Below, one piece after another: positions 1 to 8,378 of a stretch of DNA of 64,000 nt. The stretch's first letter is position 1. Each line of letters starts with the position of its first letter. This stretch comes from Pseudomonas sp. KBW05. GTDB taxonomy: Bacteria; Pseudomonadota; Gammaproteobacteria; Pseudomonadales; Pseudomonadaceae. Location: assembly GCF_003852405.1 (NCBI RefSeq), contig NZ_QAJM01000024.1, positions 124,001 through 188,000 on the forward strand, written 5' to 3'. The notes under the pieces were generated by a model. It did no database searches, was not told the origin of the DNA, and worked only from the letters and a program-made list of their open reading frames with translations. A program made the position numbers and the translations under genes.

Positions 1-408
1 GCTCTCGATGTGACCGTGCAGGCGCAAATTCTGCGCCTGCTGCTGGACCTGCGCGACCGGCGCGGCCTGTCGATCATCATGATCACCCACGACCTTGGCG
101 TGGTGGCGCAGACCTGTGATTCCATCGCGGTGATGTACGCCGGGCGCTTGTGCGAGCAGGGCAGCAAGTACGACCTGCTGGCGCGCCCGCAACACCCGTA
201 CACCGCCGGCCTGATTGCTTGCCAGCCGGCCCACAGCAGCGGCCACGCCTTGCTGCGCACCATTGCCGGCCAGCCGCCGTTACTCGATGCGTTGCCAGCC
301 GGTTGCCGCTTCAACCCGCGCTGCCCGCAGGTGGGCGCCTTGTGTGCGGAGCAAGTACCGCAAGGCGTACGCGTGGCCTGTCACTACCCGTTGGGAGCGC
401 ACTCATGA
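1..408 (+). CDS. Peptide/nickel-type ABC transporter ATP-binding protein, 3' part (DppD-like)
   Basis: This is the C-terminal part of an ATPase that drives import of di- or oligopeptides (or a similar solute) from the periplasm. The 5' end lies outside the window. The reading frame is open from base 1 and begins in the D-loop (ALDVTVQ), so Walker A, the signature and Walker B are missing here. The switch histidine is visible in MITHDLGVVAQ. The C-terminal extension with RFNPRCPQVGALC is the oligopeptide-transporter C-terminal domain found in DppD/OppD proteins. Its stop overlaps the start of the next ATPase in ATGA, so the two are translationally coupled and probably form a heterodimer. The substrate cannot be read from the sequence. 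Confidence 0.9.
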   Translation, partial: ALDVTVQAQILRLLLDLRDRRGLSIIMITHDLGVVAQTCDSIAVMYAGRLCEQGSKYDLLARPQHPYTAGLIACQPAHSSGHALLRTIAGQPPLLDALPAGCRFNPRCPQVGALCAEQVPQGVRVACHYPLGAHS

Positions 409-1376
409 GCCTGTTGCAGATCAAGGACCTGGAGGTGAAGTTTGCCGCGTCCGGCTCCGGCTTCCTGGGGTTGAACAAGCAGTGGGTGAGGGCGGTCAAC
501 GGTGTTTCGCTGAACCTCGCGGCGGGGGAAACCCTGGGTTTGGTTGGCGAGTCCGGCAGCGGCAAGAGCACGTTGGGCCGGGCGATCTTGCACCTCAATC
601 CGATCAGCGCTGGGCAGGTACTGTTCGATGGCATCGACATGGCCCATGGCAGTCCCATCGACATCGCCCGCCTGCGCCACGAAACCGCGATGATCTTCCA
701 GGACCCTTATGCTGCACTGAACCCGCGCCACACCATCGGCGAAACCATTGCCGAAGTGCTGCGGGTGCAGCGCAAGGTCACGCCGGACCAGATCCCGCAC
801 CGCATCGATGAACTGCTCGACCTGGTCGGCTTGCGCCCGGAACTGGCCAGTCGCAAGCCCGGCTCCCTCAGCGGCGGCCAGTGCCAGCGCGTCGGTATCG
901 CCCGCGCATTGGCGGTGGAGCCGCGCCTGATCATCGCCGATGAGTGCGTGGCGGCGCTGGATGTGTCGATCCAGGGCCAGATCATCAACCTGTTGCTGGA
1001 ACTGCAACAACGCATGAACCTGGCGATCCTGTTTATCGCCCATGACCTGGCCATCGTGCGTCGCCTGTGCGACCGCGTGGCGGTGATGTACCTGGGCAAG
1101 ATCGTTGAGGAAGGGCCGGTGGAAGCGGTCTTCACCGCGCCGCGCCATCCCTATACGGCGGCGTTGATCGAAGCGATACCCGAGATCGATCCCAATCGGC
1201 CGTTGCCTACAGAACCTTTGCCCGGTGAGCCACCGAGCCCGCTTAACCTGCCTGCCGGTTGCGCCTTCCACCCGCGTTGCCGGCATGCGCAAACGATGTG
1301 TTCCGTGGTGTTGCCGCCTACCCATTTCCTGCACGAGCATCGGTACAGTTGCGTGCTTGAAGAACCGTTGCTTTAA
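405..1376 (+). CDS. Peptide-type ABC transporter ATP-binding protein (DppF/OppF-like)
   Basis: Second ATPase of the importer, 323 residues, as usual for DppF/OppF. Walker A is GESGSGKST at about residues 48-56, the signature LSGGQCQR begins near 155, and Walker B with the catalytic glutamate is ADEC at 178-181. A switch histidine is in IAHDLAIVRR, and the C-terminal oligopeptide domain carries AFHPRCRHAQTMC. The start is the ATG of the ATGA overlap with the upstream ATPase; an in-frame extension further upstream would run through that gene. One oddity is that the usual ADEPVSALD is ADECVAALD here, with a cysteine after the catalytic glutamate. It is followed 32 bp later by the binding protein gene, so this is the end of a transporter operon. 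Confidence 0.92.
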   Translation: MSLLQIKDLEVKFAASGSGFLGLNKQWVRAVNGVSLNLAAGETLGLVGESGSGKSTLGRAILHLNPISAGQVLFDGIDMAHGSPIDIARLRHETAMIFQDPYAALNPRHTIGETIAEVLRVQRKVTPDQIPHRIDELLDLVGLRPELASRKPGSLSGGQCQRVGIARALAVEPRLIIADECVAALDVSIQGQIINLLLELQQRMNLAILFIAHDLAIVRRLCDRVAVMYLGKIVEEGPVEAVFTAPRHPYTAALIEAIPEIDPNRPLPTEPLPGEPPSPLNLPAGCAFHPRCRHAQTMCSVVLPPTHFLHEHRYSCVLEEPLL

Positions 1377-1408
1377 CCTTCTGCCATTCATTAACAAGGA
1401 GTTGTGAT

Positions 1409-2923
1409 ATGCAATCGCGCCATTTGAAGTCTCTCGCCGCCGCTACATTGACCGCATGGTCCCTGACTGCCGGGTTGGCGCAAGCCGCCGGTGTTCTCAC
1501 CATCGGCTGCCGTGAAGACAGCACCACGTTCGACCCGATCAAAAGCGCGCAAAACCGTGACACCTGGGTGTTCGCCAACGTGTACGACACCCTGGTACGC
1601 GTGGATAACCTGGGTACCAAGATGGAGCCGGGGTTGGCAGAAAGCTGGGACATTTCCAAGGACGGCCTGACCTACACCTTCAAGCTGCGCGATGCGAAGT
1701 TCTCTGATGGCTCGGCGATCAGTGCCGACGATGCGGCGTTCAGCCTGTTGCGCATCCGTGACAACAAGGCCTCGCTGTGGAGCGATCCGTTCAGCCTGAT
1801 CGACACGGCCAAGGCGGCCGATCCGAAGACGCTGGTGGTCACCCTCAAGACGCCTGCCGTAGCCTTCCTCTCGCAACTGGCGTCGCCGACGGTGTCGATC
1901 CTGTCGGAAAAGGCCATGACCAAGATGGGCGAAGACGCCTACTCGGAAAACCCGGTAACCTCCGGCGCGTTTACCGTGGACGAGTGGCGCAAGGGCGACC
2001 GCGTGATCCTGAAGAAGAACCCGAACTTCTGGCAGGCCAAGAACGTCAGCCTGGACGGCGTGGAGTGGGTCTCCGTGACCGACGATAATACGCGCATGCG
2101 CATGGTGCAGAACAACGAACTGGACACGGCGATCTTCGTGCCGTTCTCCCGCGTTGAAGAGTTGAAGAAAGACAAGAACGTGGTGATCCATGCCGATCCG
2201 TCGACCCGTGAAGATCACCTGCTGATCAACCACGAGCACGGCCTGCTGGCCAAGCCCGAGGTGCGTCAGGCGCTGGACCTGGCCATCGACAAACAATCGC
2301 TGGTGAAGACCGCCACTTACGGCCAAGGCACCGTGGCCTATTCCTACATCCCCAAAGGCTCGCTGTACCACTACGCCAACAACCTGCAACGCCCGTATGA
2401 CCCGACGGCCGCCAAGAAGCTGCTGGCCGATGCCGGCGCCAAGGACTTGAAGCTCAACTACGTGGTCAACGCCGGCAACGAAGCCGACGAGCAGATCGCG
2501 GTGATCATCAAGGACCAGTTGGCCAAGGTCGGCGTGACCGCCAACCTGCAAAAGGTCGACCCGACCCAGAGCTGGCAGATGCTGGTGGACGGTGAGTACG
2601 ATATTTCGGTGATGTACTGGACCAACGACATCCTTGACCCGGACCAGAAGACCACTTTCGTTCTGGGCCACGACACCAACCAGAACTACATGACCCGCTA
2701 CAAGAACGACAAGGTCAAGAACCTGGTGGCGGCCGCACGGATCGAGGCCGACCCGGTCAAGCGTGAGCAGATGTATGTGGAGTTGCAGAAGCTGGCGAAG
2801 CAGGACGTGAACTGGATTGACTTGTACTACAGCCCGTATATCAACATCTCACGCAGTAACATCAGTAACTTCCTGCAAAACCCGTTGGGGCGTTTCACCC
2901 TTGAAGAAGTCGTGAAAAACTAA
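1409..2923 (+). CDS. ABC transporter periplasmic substrate-binding protein, family 5
   Basis: Periplasmic solute receptor of the importer encoded upstream, 504 residues, normal for the family 5 extracellular binding proteins (DppA/OppA type). A Sec signal peptide is clear: basic start, hydrophobic core, and an AQA cleavage site after residue 26. The mature protein has the family features TFDPIKSAQ near the N-terminus, YDTLVRVD, the LAESWDISKDGLTYTFKLR block and the DGEYDISVMYW block. Spacing after the second ATPase is 32 bp, with the purine-rich AAGGAG upstream of the ATG. The ligand is unknown: dipeptide, oligopeptide, opine or glutathione transporters would look alike at this level. Confidence 0.9.
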   Translation: MQSRHLKSLAAATLTAWSLTAGLAQAAGVLTIGCREDSTTFDPIKSAQNRDTWVFANVYDTLVRVDNLGTKMEPGLAESWDISKDGLTYTFKLRDAKFSDGSAISADDAAFSLLRIRDNKASLWSDPFSLIDTAKAADPKTLVVTLKTPAVAFLSQLASPTVSILSEKAMTKMGEDAYSENPVTSGAFTVDEWRKGDRVILKKNPNFWQAKNVSLDGVEWVSVTDDNTRMRMVQNNELDTAIFVPFSRVEELKKDKNVVIHADPSTREDHLLINHEHGLLAKPEVRQALDLAIDKQSLVKTATYGQGTVAYSYIPKGSLYHYANNLQRPYDPTAAKKLLADAGAKDLKLNYVVNAGNEADEQIAVIIKDQLAKVGVTANLQKVDPTQSWQMLVDGEYDISVMYWTNDILDPDQKTTFVLGHDTNQNYMTRYKNDKVKNLVAAARIEADPVKREQMYVELQKLAKQDVNWIDLYYSPYINISRSNISNFLQNPLGRFTLEEVVKN

Positions 2924-2948
2924 GTCCTCACCAACAACATAGATCAAC

Positions 2949-3037
2949 TGTGGGAGCTGGCTTGCCTGCGATGGCGGTCTGTCAGTGATGAATACCTCGC
3001 CTGACACTCCGCCATCGCGGGCAAGCCCGCTCCCACA
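2949..3037. repeat. Intergenic REP doublet (REPIN-like palindrome)
   Basis: Two inverted arms, TGTGGGAGCTGGCTTGCCTG at 2949-2968 and GCGGGCAAGCCCGCTCCCAC at 3017-3036, are separated by about 50 bases. This is the REP-pair arrangement common between genes in fluorescent pseudomonads. It lies between two convergent genes. Confidence 0.8.
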
Positions 3038-3077
3038 TTTTTTTGTGGTCACATTTGGTTCTGTGTTGTTTCAGGGG

Positions 3078-3818
3078 TTATTGCGCGTCAAACGCCTGGC
3101 CGTTGATGCCAGCACTGTCCGGCCCCATCAGGTACAGGTACACCGGCATGATCTCTTCCGGCGCCGGCCGCTCCATCGGGTTCTCCCCCGGATACGCCTG
3201 GGCGCGCATGCTGGTGCGTGTGCCGCCTGGGTTGATGCTGTTGGAGCGTACCGCTGCCACATCCTCAAGCTCGTCAGCCAGGGTCTGCATCAAACCCTCG
3301 GTGGCAAATTTCGACACACCATAAGCCCCCCAATACGCCCGACCCTTGCGCCCGACGCTGCTGGAGGTAAACACCACCGACGCATCCTGGGACAGCTTGA
3401 GCAGCGGCAGCAAGGTGCTGGTCAGCATGAACATCGCGTTGACGTTCACGTGCATCACCCGCATGAAGTTTTCACCGGACAACTGCTCGATCGGCGTACG
3501 TGGGCCGATGATCGAGGCGTTGTGCAGCAGGCCGTCGAGGTGGCCGAATTCCTTTTCGATCATCGCTGCCAGCTCATCGTATTGATGGGGCAGGGCGGTC
3601 TCCAGGTTGAAGGGGATCACCACCGGCTGAGGTTGGCCGGCTGCTTCGATTTCGTCATAGACCTGGGCCAGGTTGGCTTCGGTCTTGCCCAGCAACAGCA
3701 CGGTGGCGCCGTGGGCGGCGTAGGTTTTTGCCGCCGCCGCGCCAATCCCGCGGCCGGCGCCGGTGACCAGAATCACCCGGCCTTTGAGCAGTTCTGGACG
3801 TGCAGAGTAATCAAACAT
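3078..3818 (-). CDS. Short-chain dehydrogenase/reductase, YciK family
   Basis: An NAD(P)-dependent oxidoreductase of the classical SDR fold, 246 residues from the chosen ATG at 3818 (MFDYSARPELL); a further ATG at 3833 would add five residues. The cofactor motif TGAGRGIG is at about residues 19-26, NASIIG replaces the usual NNAG, the catalytic serine is in FTSSSVGRKG, and the active-site YGVSK is present. The match is to YciK-type SDRs, whose substrate is not established. It lies downstream of mupP and ubiG on the same strand, an order I recall from other Pseudomonas genomes, but a REP doublet separates it from mupP. Confidence 0.88.
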   Translation of the reverse strand: MFDYSARPELLKGRVILVTGAGRGIGAAAAKTYAAHGATVLLLGKTEANLAQVYDEIEAAGQPQPVVIPFNLETALPHQYDELAAMIEKEFGHLDGLLHNASIIGPRTPIEQLSGENFMRVMHVNVNAMFMLTSTLLPLLKLSQDASVVFTSSSVGRKGRAYWGAYGVSKFATEGLMQTLADELEDVAAVRSNSINPGGTRTSMRAQAYPGENPMERPAPEEIMPVYLYLMGPDSAGINGQAFDAQ

Positions 3819-3880
3819 AAATAGCCTCGACAAAATTCAACAGGTTGCAAACACCCAATTTGGAAACAGCGCAGGTCCCC

Positions 3881-3969
3881 TGTGGGAGCGGGCTTGCTCG
3901 CGAATGCGGAGTGTCAGTCACAGATACTTCAACTGATCCACCGCTTTCGCGAGCAAGCCCGCTCCCACA
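3881..3969. repeat. Intergenic REP doublet (REPIN-like palindrome)
   Basis: The arms TGTGGGAGCGGGCTTGCTCG (3881-3900) and CGCGAGCAAGCCCGCTCCCA (ending near 3968) are nearly perfect inverted copies about 50 bases apart. It sits between mupP and the SDR gene. It differs slightly in sequence from the element at 2949 (GCTCG instead of CCTGC), so two REP subtypes are present. Confidence 0.82.
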
Positions 3970-4005
3970 TTTGGATCTTCATTGGTCTGTAGATTCAGTG
4001 CGCCA

Positions 4006-4677
4006 TCAGCAACTGCACAGTGCGTTATCCAGCACCTTGCGCAGTTCCAGCGGGTGGTCCACCACCACGTCGGCGCCCCAGTTGCGTGGGTTGTCGTCCG
4101 GGTGGATATAGCCGTAGGTCACCGCAGCGGTGCGGGTGCCGGCATCGCGGCCAGACTCGATGTCACGCAGGTCATCGCCCACGAACAACACGCTGGCCGG
4201 GTCCAGGTCGAGCATCTTGCACGCCAGGATCATCGGCTCCGGGTCCGGCTTGCTGTTTTTCACGTGGTCCGGGCAGATCAGCAGGGCCGAGCGCTCGGCC
4301 AAGCCCAGTTGCTGCATGATCGGTTCGGCAAAGCGCAGCGGCTTGTTGGTGACTACGCCCCACACCAGCTTGGACTTCTCGATGTCCGCCAGCAGTTCGG
4401 CCATGCCGTCGAACAGTTTGCTGTGCACCGCGCAACCCTTGAGGTAGCGCTCCAGGAACTCCAGGCGCAGTTCTTCAAAGCCTGGGGATTCCGGGTCCAT
4501 GGAAAAGGTCACGGCGACCATTGCCCGCGCACCGCCGGAGATTTCATCGCGGATGTGCGCATCGTTGATCGGCGCCAGGCCACGGTCGGCGCGCATGGCT
4601 TGGCAGATGGCGATAAAGTCCGGCGCGGTGTCCAGCAGCGTACCGTCCATATCGAAGAGAACCGCTCGCAACTTCAC
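4006..4677 (-). CDS. mupP: N-acetylmuramic acid 6-phosphate phosphatase MupP (HAD family)
   Basis: A HAD-superfamily phosphatase of 223 residues. In Pseudomonas this protein, long annotated as a phosphoglycolate phosphatase (Gph), removes phosphate from MurNAc-6-P in the cell-wall recycling pathway that feeds UDP-MurNAc synthesis and bypasses fosfomycin action. Visible HAD motifs are FDMDGT at residues 8-13 (nucleophile Asp9), VVTNKP (motif II), KPDPEP (motif III lysine) and FVGDDLRD (motif IV). It lies 4 bp downstream of ubiG on the same strand, the conserved Pseudomonas arrangement, and this context favours MupP over a true Gph. Confidence 0.87.
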   Translation of the reverse strand: MKLRAVLFDMDGTLLDTAPDFIAICQAMRADRGLAPINDAHIRDEISGGARAMVAVTFSMDPESPGFEELRLEFLERYLKGCAVHSKLFDGMAELLADIEKSKLVWGVVTNKPLRFAEPIMQQLGLAERSALLICPDHVKNSKPDPEPMILACKMLDLDPASVLFVGDDLRDIESGRDAGTRTAAVTYGYIHPDDNPRNWGADVVVDHPLELRKVLDNALCSC

Positions 4678-4681
4678 AGGC

Positions 4682-5380
4682 TTACTCCTCGCGCAGGGTC
4701 TGGATCATGTAGTTGACGTCCACGTCGCTGGCCAGTTTGTAGTGCTTGGTCAGCGGGTTGTAGGTCAGGCCGATGATGTCCTTGACGGTCAGCCCGGCCT
4801 GGCGGCTCCAGGCGCCCAGCTCGGACGGGCGGATGAACTTCTTGAAGTCATGGGTGCCACGCGGCAGCAGCTTCATGATGTATTCGGCGCCGATGATCGC
4901 GAACAGGTAGGCCTTGGGGTTGCGGTTGATGGTGGAGAAGAACACCTGGCCGCCCGGCTTGACCATGCGGAAGCAGGCGCGGATTACCGAGGACGGGTCC
5001 GGCACGTGTTCGAGCATTTCCAGGCAGGTGACCACGTCGAATTGCTCGGGCATTTCTTCGGCGAGGTCTTCGGCGGTGATCTGGCGGTATTCGACGTTAA
5101 CGCCGGACTCCAGCTGATGCAGTTGGGCCACGGCCAGTGGCGCTTCGCCCATGTCGATACCCATCACCGTGGCGCCGCGCTGGGCCATGGCTTCGCTGAG
5201 GATGCCGCCGCCGCAGCCGACGTCCAGCACCTTCTTGCCGGCCAGGTTGACGCGCTCGTCAATCCAGTTGACCCGCAGCGGGTTGATGTCGTGCAAGGGC
5301 TTGAACTCGCTTTCGCGGTCCCACCAGCGGTGGGCCAGGGCTTCGAATTTGGCGATTTCGGCGTGGTCGACGTTGCTCAT
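4682..5380 (-). CDS. ubiG: Ubiquinone biosynthesis O-methyltransferase UbiG
   Basis: SAM-dependent O-methyltransferase that carries out both O-methylations in ubiquinone synthesis, 232 residues as expected. The family start [19 protein letters not shown] is present. The SAM-binding motif I is VLDVGCGGG near residue 50, followed by GATVMGIDM. The later block EMLEHVPDP is the UbiG/MenG-type post-motif. It is transcribed leftwards and closely coupled to mupP. Confidence 0.95.
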   Translation of the reverse strand: MSNVDHAEIAKFEALAHRWWDRESEFKPLHDINPLRVNWIDERVNLAGKKVLDVGCGGGILSEAMAQRGATVMGIDMGEAPLAVAQLHQLESGVNVEYRQITAEDLAEEMPEQFDVVTCLEMLEHVPDPSSVIRACFRMVKPGGQVFFSTINRNPKAYLFAIIGAEYIMKLLPRGTHDFKKFIRPSELGAWSRQAGLTVKDIIGLTYNPLTKHYKLASDVDVNYMIQTLREE

Positions 5381-5444
5381 GGTGCATCCTCTAAATCTGA
5401 TAAATCGGTTTGTCGGTCTTGAACGTACGGCTTCAAGGCCGGCG

Positions 5445-6776
5445 TTATTCGTGGTGCCCGCTGATGCGCTTGCCCCAGGCCATGGCCGTGGCGGTCAGTT
5501 GCTGTTCATCCATGCGGGTCAATTGCCGGTCGTCGAGCAATTGCTTGCCGGCGACCCAAAGGTGTTTCACGCAATCGCGTCCGGTGGCATATATAAGCTG
5601 TGAGACCGGATCGTAGACCGGTTGTTGCGCCAGCCCCGACAGATCGAAGGCGACCATATCCGCCGCCTTGCCGACTTCCAGTGAGCCAATCTCGCTTTCC
5701 AGGCCCATGGCCCGCGCGCCATTGAGGGTGGCCATGCGCAGGGCGCGGTGGGCATCCAGGGCCGTGGCCGAGCCGGCGACAGCCTTGGCCAGCATCGCTG
5801 CCGTGCGGGTTTCGCCCAGCAGGTCGAGGTCATTGTTGCTGGCGGCGCCATCGGTGCCGATGGCCACGTTGACGCCAGCCTGCCACAAGCGCTCCACCGG
5901 GCAGAAGCCGCTGGCCAGTTTCAGGTTGGATTCCGGGCAGTGGATCACGCTGGTGTTGCTTTCTACCAGCAAAGCCAGGTCATCTTCGCTGATTTGGGTC
6001 ATATGAACGGCCTGGAAGCGCGGGCCCAGCAACCCAAGGCGGCCCAGGCGCGCGAGTGGGCGTTCGCCGGTCTGCTCGACGGCTTGCTGCACTTCAAAGG
6101 CGGTTTCGTGCACGTGCATGTGGATCGCGGCGTCCAGCTCTTCGGCGATCACGCGGATTTTTTCCAGGTTGGCATCGCACACGGTGTAGGGCGCATGAGG
6201 GCCGAAGGTGACCTTGATGCGCGGGTGGTGCTTGAGATCACCGAACAGCTCGACACCCTGGCGGATGGCCTCGTCGGCGCTGCTGGCGCCGGGAATCGGG
6301 AAGTCGAGGATCGGAATCGCGATTTGCGCACGCATGCCGCTGTTATGCACGCAGTCACTGGCGACCTTGGGGTAGAAGTACATGTCCGAGAAACAGGTGA
6401 TGCCACCCTTGAGCTGCTCGGCGATGGCCAGGTCGGTGCCGTCGCGTACGAACGCCTCATCGACCCACTTGGCCTCGGCGGGCCAGATGTGTTTTTCCAG
6501 CCAGGTCATCAGCGGCAAATCATCGGCCAGGCCGCGAAACAGGCTCATCGCCGCATGCCCGTGGGCGTTGATCAGGCCGGGGCTGAGCAGCATGCCCGGC
6601 AACTCGCGGACCTCGGTGGCTGCCAGTTTCAATGCCGCCGCCCGTGGGCCGATAAAGGCAATGCGTCCCTCACGGATGCCCACGCCATGTTCCTTGAGCA
6701 CCACGCCGGCAGGTTCGACGGGCACCAGCCAGGTGGGCAGTAATACCAAGTCGAGCGGGGCGGCAGTGGCGGTCAT
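5445..6776 (-). CDS. mtaD: 5'-methylthioadenosine/S-adenosylhomocysteine deaminase (TRZ/ATZ family amidohydrolase)
   Basis: A metal-dependent amidohydrolase of 443 residues. It probably deaminates 5'-methylthioadenosine to methylthioinosine, the first step of the Pseudomonas methionine salvage route. Metal ligands are seen in the early NAHGHAAM, the central HMHVHE and a later histidine in QAVHMTQ; the catalytic aspartate is in [13 protein letters not shown]. It is divergent from mtnA, with 109 bp between the two starts, so the two salvage genes probably share a control region. The older label 'chlorohydrolase/TRZ-ATZ family' would describe the same protein. Confidence 0.88.
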   Translation of the reverse strand: MTATAAPLDLVLLPTWLVPVEPAGVVLKEHGVGIREGRIAFIGPRAAALKLAATEVRELPGMLLSPGLINAHGHAAMSLFRGLADDLPLMTWLEKHIWPAEAKWVDEAFVRDGTDLAIAEQLKGGITCFSDMYFYPKVASDCVHNSGMRAQIAIPILDFPIPGASSADEAIRQGVELFGDLKHHPRIKVTFGPHAPYTVCDANLEKIRVIAEELDAAIHMHVHETAFEVQQAVEQTGERPLARLGRLGLLGPRFQAVHMTQISEDDLALLVESNTSVIHCPESNLKLASGFCPVERLWQAGVNVAIGTDGAASNNDLDLLGETRTAAMLAKAVAGSATALDAHRALRMATLNGARAMGLESEIGSLEVGKAADMVAFDLSGLAQQPVYDPVSQLIYATGRDCVKHLWVAGKQLLDDRQLTRMDEQQLTATAMAWGKRISGHHE

Positions 6777-6885
6777 CGCGGGCTTCTTCCCAGGCAGCTA
6801 TAAAAGAAGGCCGAAGTATACCCGAGCGTCCTGGCTGGCGGATCGCTATAATCGGCGGCTTTTGTTCATGAGTGCGGAGTAAGGG

Positions 6886-7956
6886 ATGCGCGATCGACTG
6901 TTGGCTGCGGAGAAAGTGAAGGCCATCGATTGGCGTGATGGCGCGCTGTACCTGCTCGATCAGCGTGCCTTGCCATCCCGGGAAGACTGGGTGGCGTGCT
7001 CCACGGTCGAGGCCGTGGCCGCAGCGATCCGCACCATGGTCGTGCGCGGCGCGCCGGCCATCGGCATCAGTGCGGCCTATGGCTTGGTGCTCGCCGCCCG
7101 TGAACGTATCGCCGAGGGCGGTGACTGGCAGGCTGCGTGGGAAGAGGACTACGCACTGTTGGCTGAAAGCCGTCCCACTGCGTCGAACCTGTTCTGGGCC
7201 CTGAAGCGCATGCGTGATCGTCTGGATCGCCTCAAAAAGCACGCCGATCCGTTGGCCGTGCTGGAGGCCGAGGCCATTGCGATCCATGAAAGTGATCGGG
7301 AAGCCAATTTGAACATGGCCCAGCTGGGCGTCGAGCTGATCCGCAAGCATCAGGGCAACGCCCAGGCGATCCTGACCCATGGCAATGCGGGTGCGTTGGC
7401 TACGGGCGGTGTGGGCACGGCCCTTGGCGTGATTCGGGCGGCCTTCCTGGAGGGCATGGTCGAGCAGGTCTACGCCAACGAAACCCGCCCCTGGCTGCAA
7501 GGCTCGCGGCTGACGGCCTGGGAGCTGGCGGGCGAGGGCATTCCGGTGACGGTGAATGCCGACTCGGCGGGCGCACATATCCTCAAGACCAAAGGCGTGA
7601 CCTGGGTGATCGTCGGTGCCGATTGCATTGCCGCCAATGGCGATGTGATCAGCAAGATCGGCACCTACCAGCTCGCCGTATGCGCTATGCACCATGGCGT
7701 GCGCTTTATGGTGGTGGCGCCGAGTTCGACGGTCGATTTGATGATGGCAACGGGCGATGACGTCGCGCTGGAAGAGCGTGATCCGGGCGAGTTGCTGGAG
7801 ATTGTCGGGCAGCGTTTGGGGGTGGATGCGTTCAATCCGGTGTTCGACGTGACGCCGGCGGATCTGATCGACGTGATCGTCACGGAAAAGGGCATTGTCG
7901 AACGGCCGGATGTGGCCAAGATGGCCAAGTTGATGTGCCGTAAGCGGCTGCATTGA
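6886..7956 (+). CDS. mtnA: Methylthioribose-1-phosphate isomerase MtnA
   Basis: Isomerises methylthioribose-1-phosphate to methylthioribulose-1-phosphate in methionine salvage; 356 residues, eIF2B-alpha-like fold. Family signatures are [27 protein letters not shown], the GAD block at 244-246 and [14 protein letters not shown]. The start is ATG at 6886, preceded by AGTAAGGG. Against the B. subtilis enzyme as I remember it, the catalytic Cys of the THCN motif (Cys160) is glycine here (Gly166 in ILTHGNAG). A cysteine, Cys247, directly follows the catalytic Asp246 (GADC, where many homologues have GADR). I recall the same pattern in other Pseudomonas MtnA proteins, so it is probably a clade trait, not decay. 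A run of ten G follows the stop. Confidence 0.92.
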   Translation: MRDRLLAAEKVKAIDWRDGALYLLDQRALPSREDWVACSTVEAVAAAIRTMVVRGAPAIGISAAYGLVLAARERIAEGGDWQAAWEEDYALLAESRPTASNLFWALKRMRDRLDRLKKHADPLAVLEAEAIAIHESDREANLNMAQLGVELIRKHQGNAQAILTHGNAGALATGGVGTALGVIRAAFLEGMVEQVYANETRPWLQGSRLTAWELAGEGIPVTVNADSAGAHILKTKGVTWVIVGADCIAANGDVISKIGTYQLAVCAMHHGVRFMVVAPSSTVDLMMATGDDVALEERDPGELLEIVGQRLGVDAFNPVFDVTPADLIDVIVTEKGIVERPDVAKMAKLMCRKRLH

Positions 7957-7977
7957 GGGGGGGGGGCTGTTGGACCG

Positions 7978-8053
7978 CATTCGCGAGCAAGCCCGCTCCC
8001 ACATTTTGAATGTGTTCACAAATCAAATGTGGGAGCGGGCTTGCTCGCGAATG
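7978..8053. repeat. Intergenic REP doublet (near-perfect inverted pair)
   Basis: CATTCGCGAGCAAGCCCGCT (from 7978) is followed after a short AT-rich spacer by its inverted copy AGCGGGCTTGCTCGCGAATG (to 8053). The arms match over about 28 bases, giving the tightest palindrome of this class in the window. It sits between mtnA and gyrA and could fold as a terminator-like hairpin for mtnA. Confidence 0.85.
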
Positions 8054-8378
8054 GGCCGATAAGTCAACAAATCCTTCGGATTCACTCCCGAAAAATAGCA
8101 CCAACCCGCCTCTAAGCCCCTCTCGTCCCCCTCAAGCCTGTCACCCGTCAACTAACTATGCTCCATGCGCATCTGGGGGATAGGTGCGTGGCGGCGATTG
8201 TGATAACATCCGGCGGTTTCCAAGGCCGCCCCGAGGGGTTGCCTATAACGTGCAGATCCGTGTCATAACTCGTTGATTTGTCGTAAGTCGTTGTCAGGCA
8301 CCGTGCCGGCAGCGGCGAGCTTCGTTCGTCCCATATGGATGTGACGAGGTTTCACCCGAAAAAGGAATCAGGCTTCTC
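8054..8378 (+). promoter_or_regulatory. Upstream region of gyrA, no gene seen
   Basis: About 325 bases with no convincing reading frame. It must carry the gyrA promoter. The segment TTGTGATAACATCCGGCGG near 8198 looks like part of a control region, but I cannot assign -35 and -10 boxes with confidence. The gyrA ribosome site is AAAAAGGA at about 8360. Confidence 0.35.

Noticed and set aside
7957-7966. A run of ten G, a possible phase-variation tract.
   Set aside because: It lies directly after the mtnA stop codon, outside any coding region or clear promoter, so length changes would have no obvious effect.
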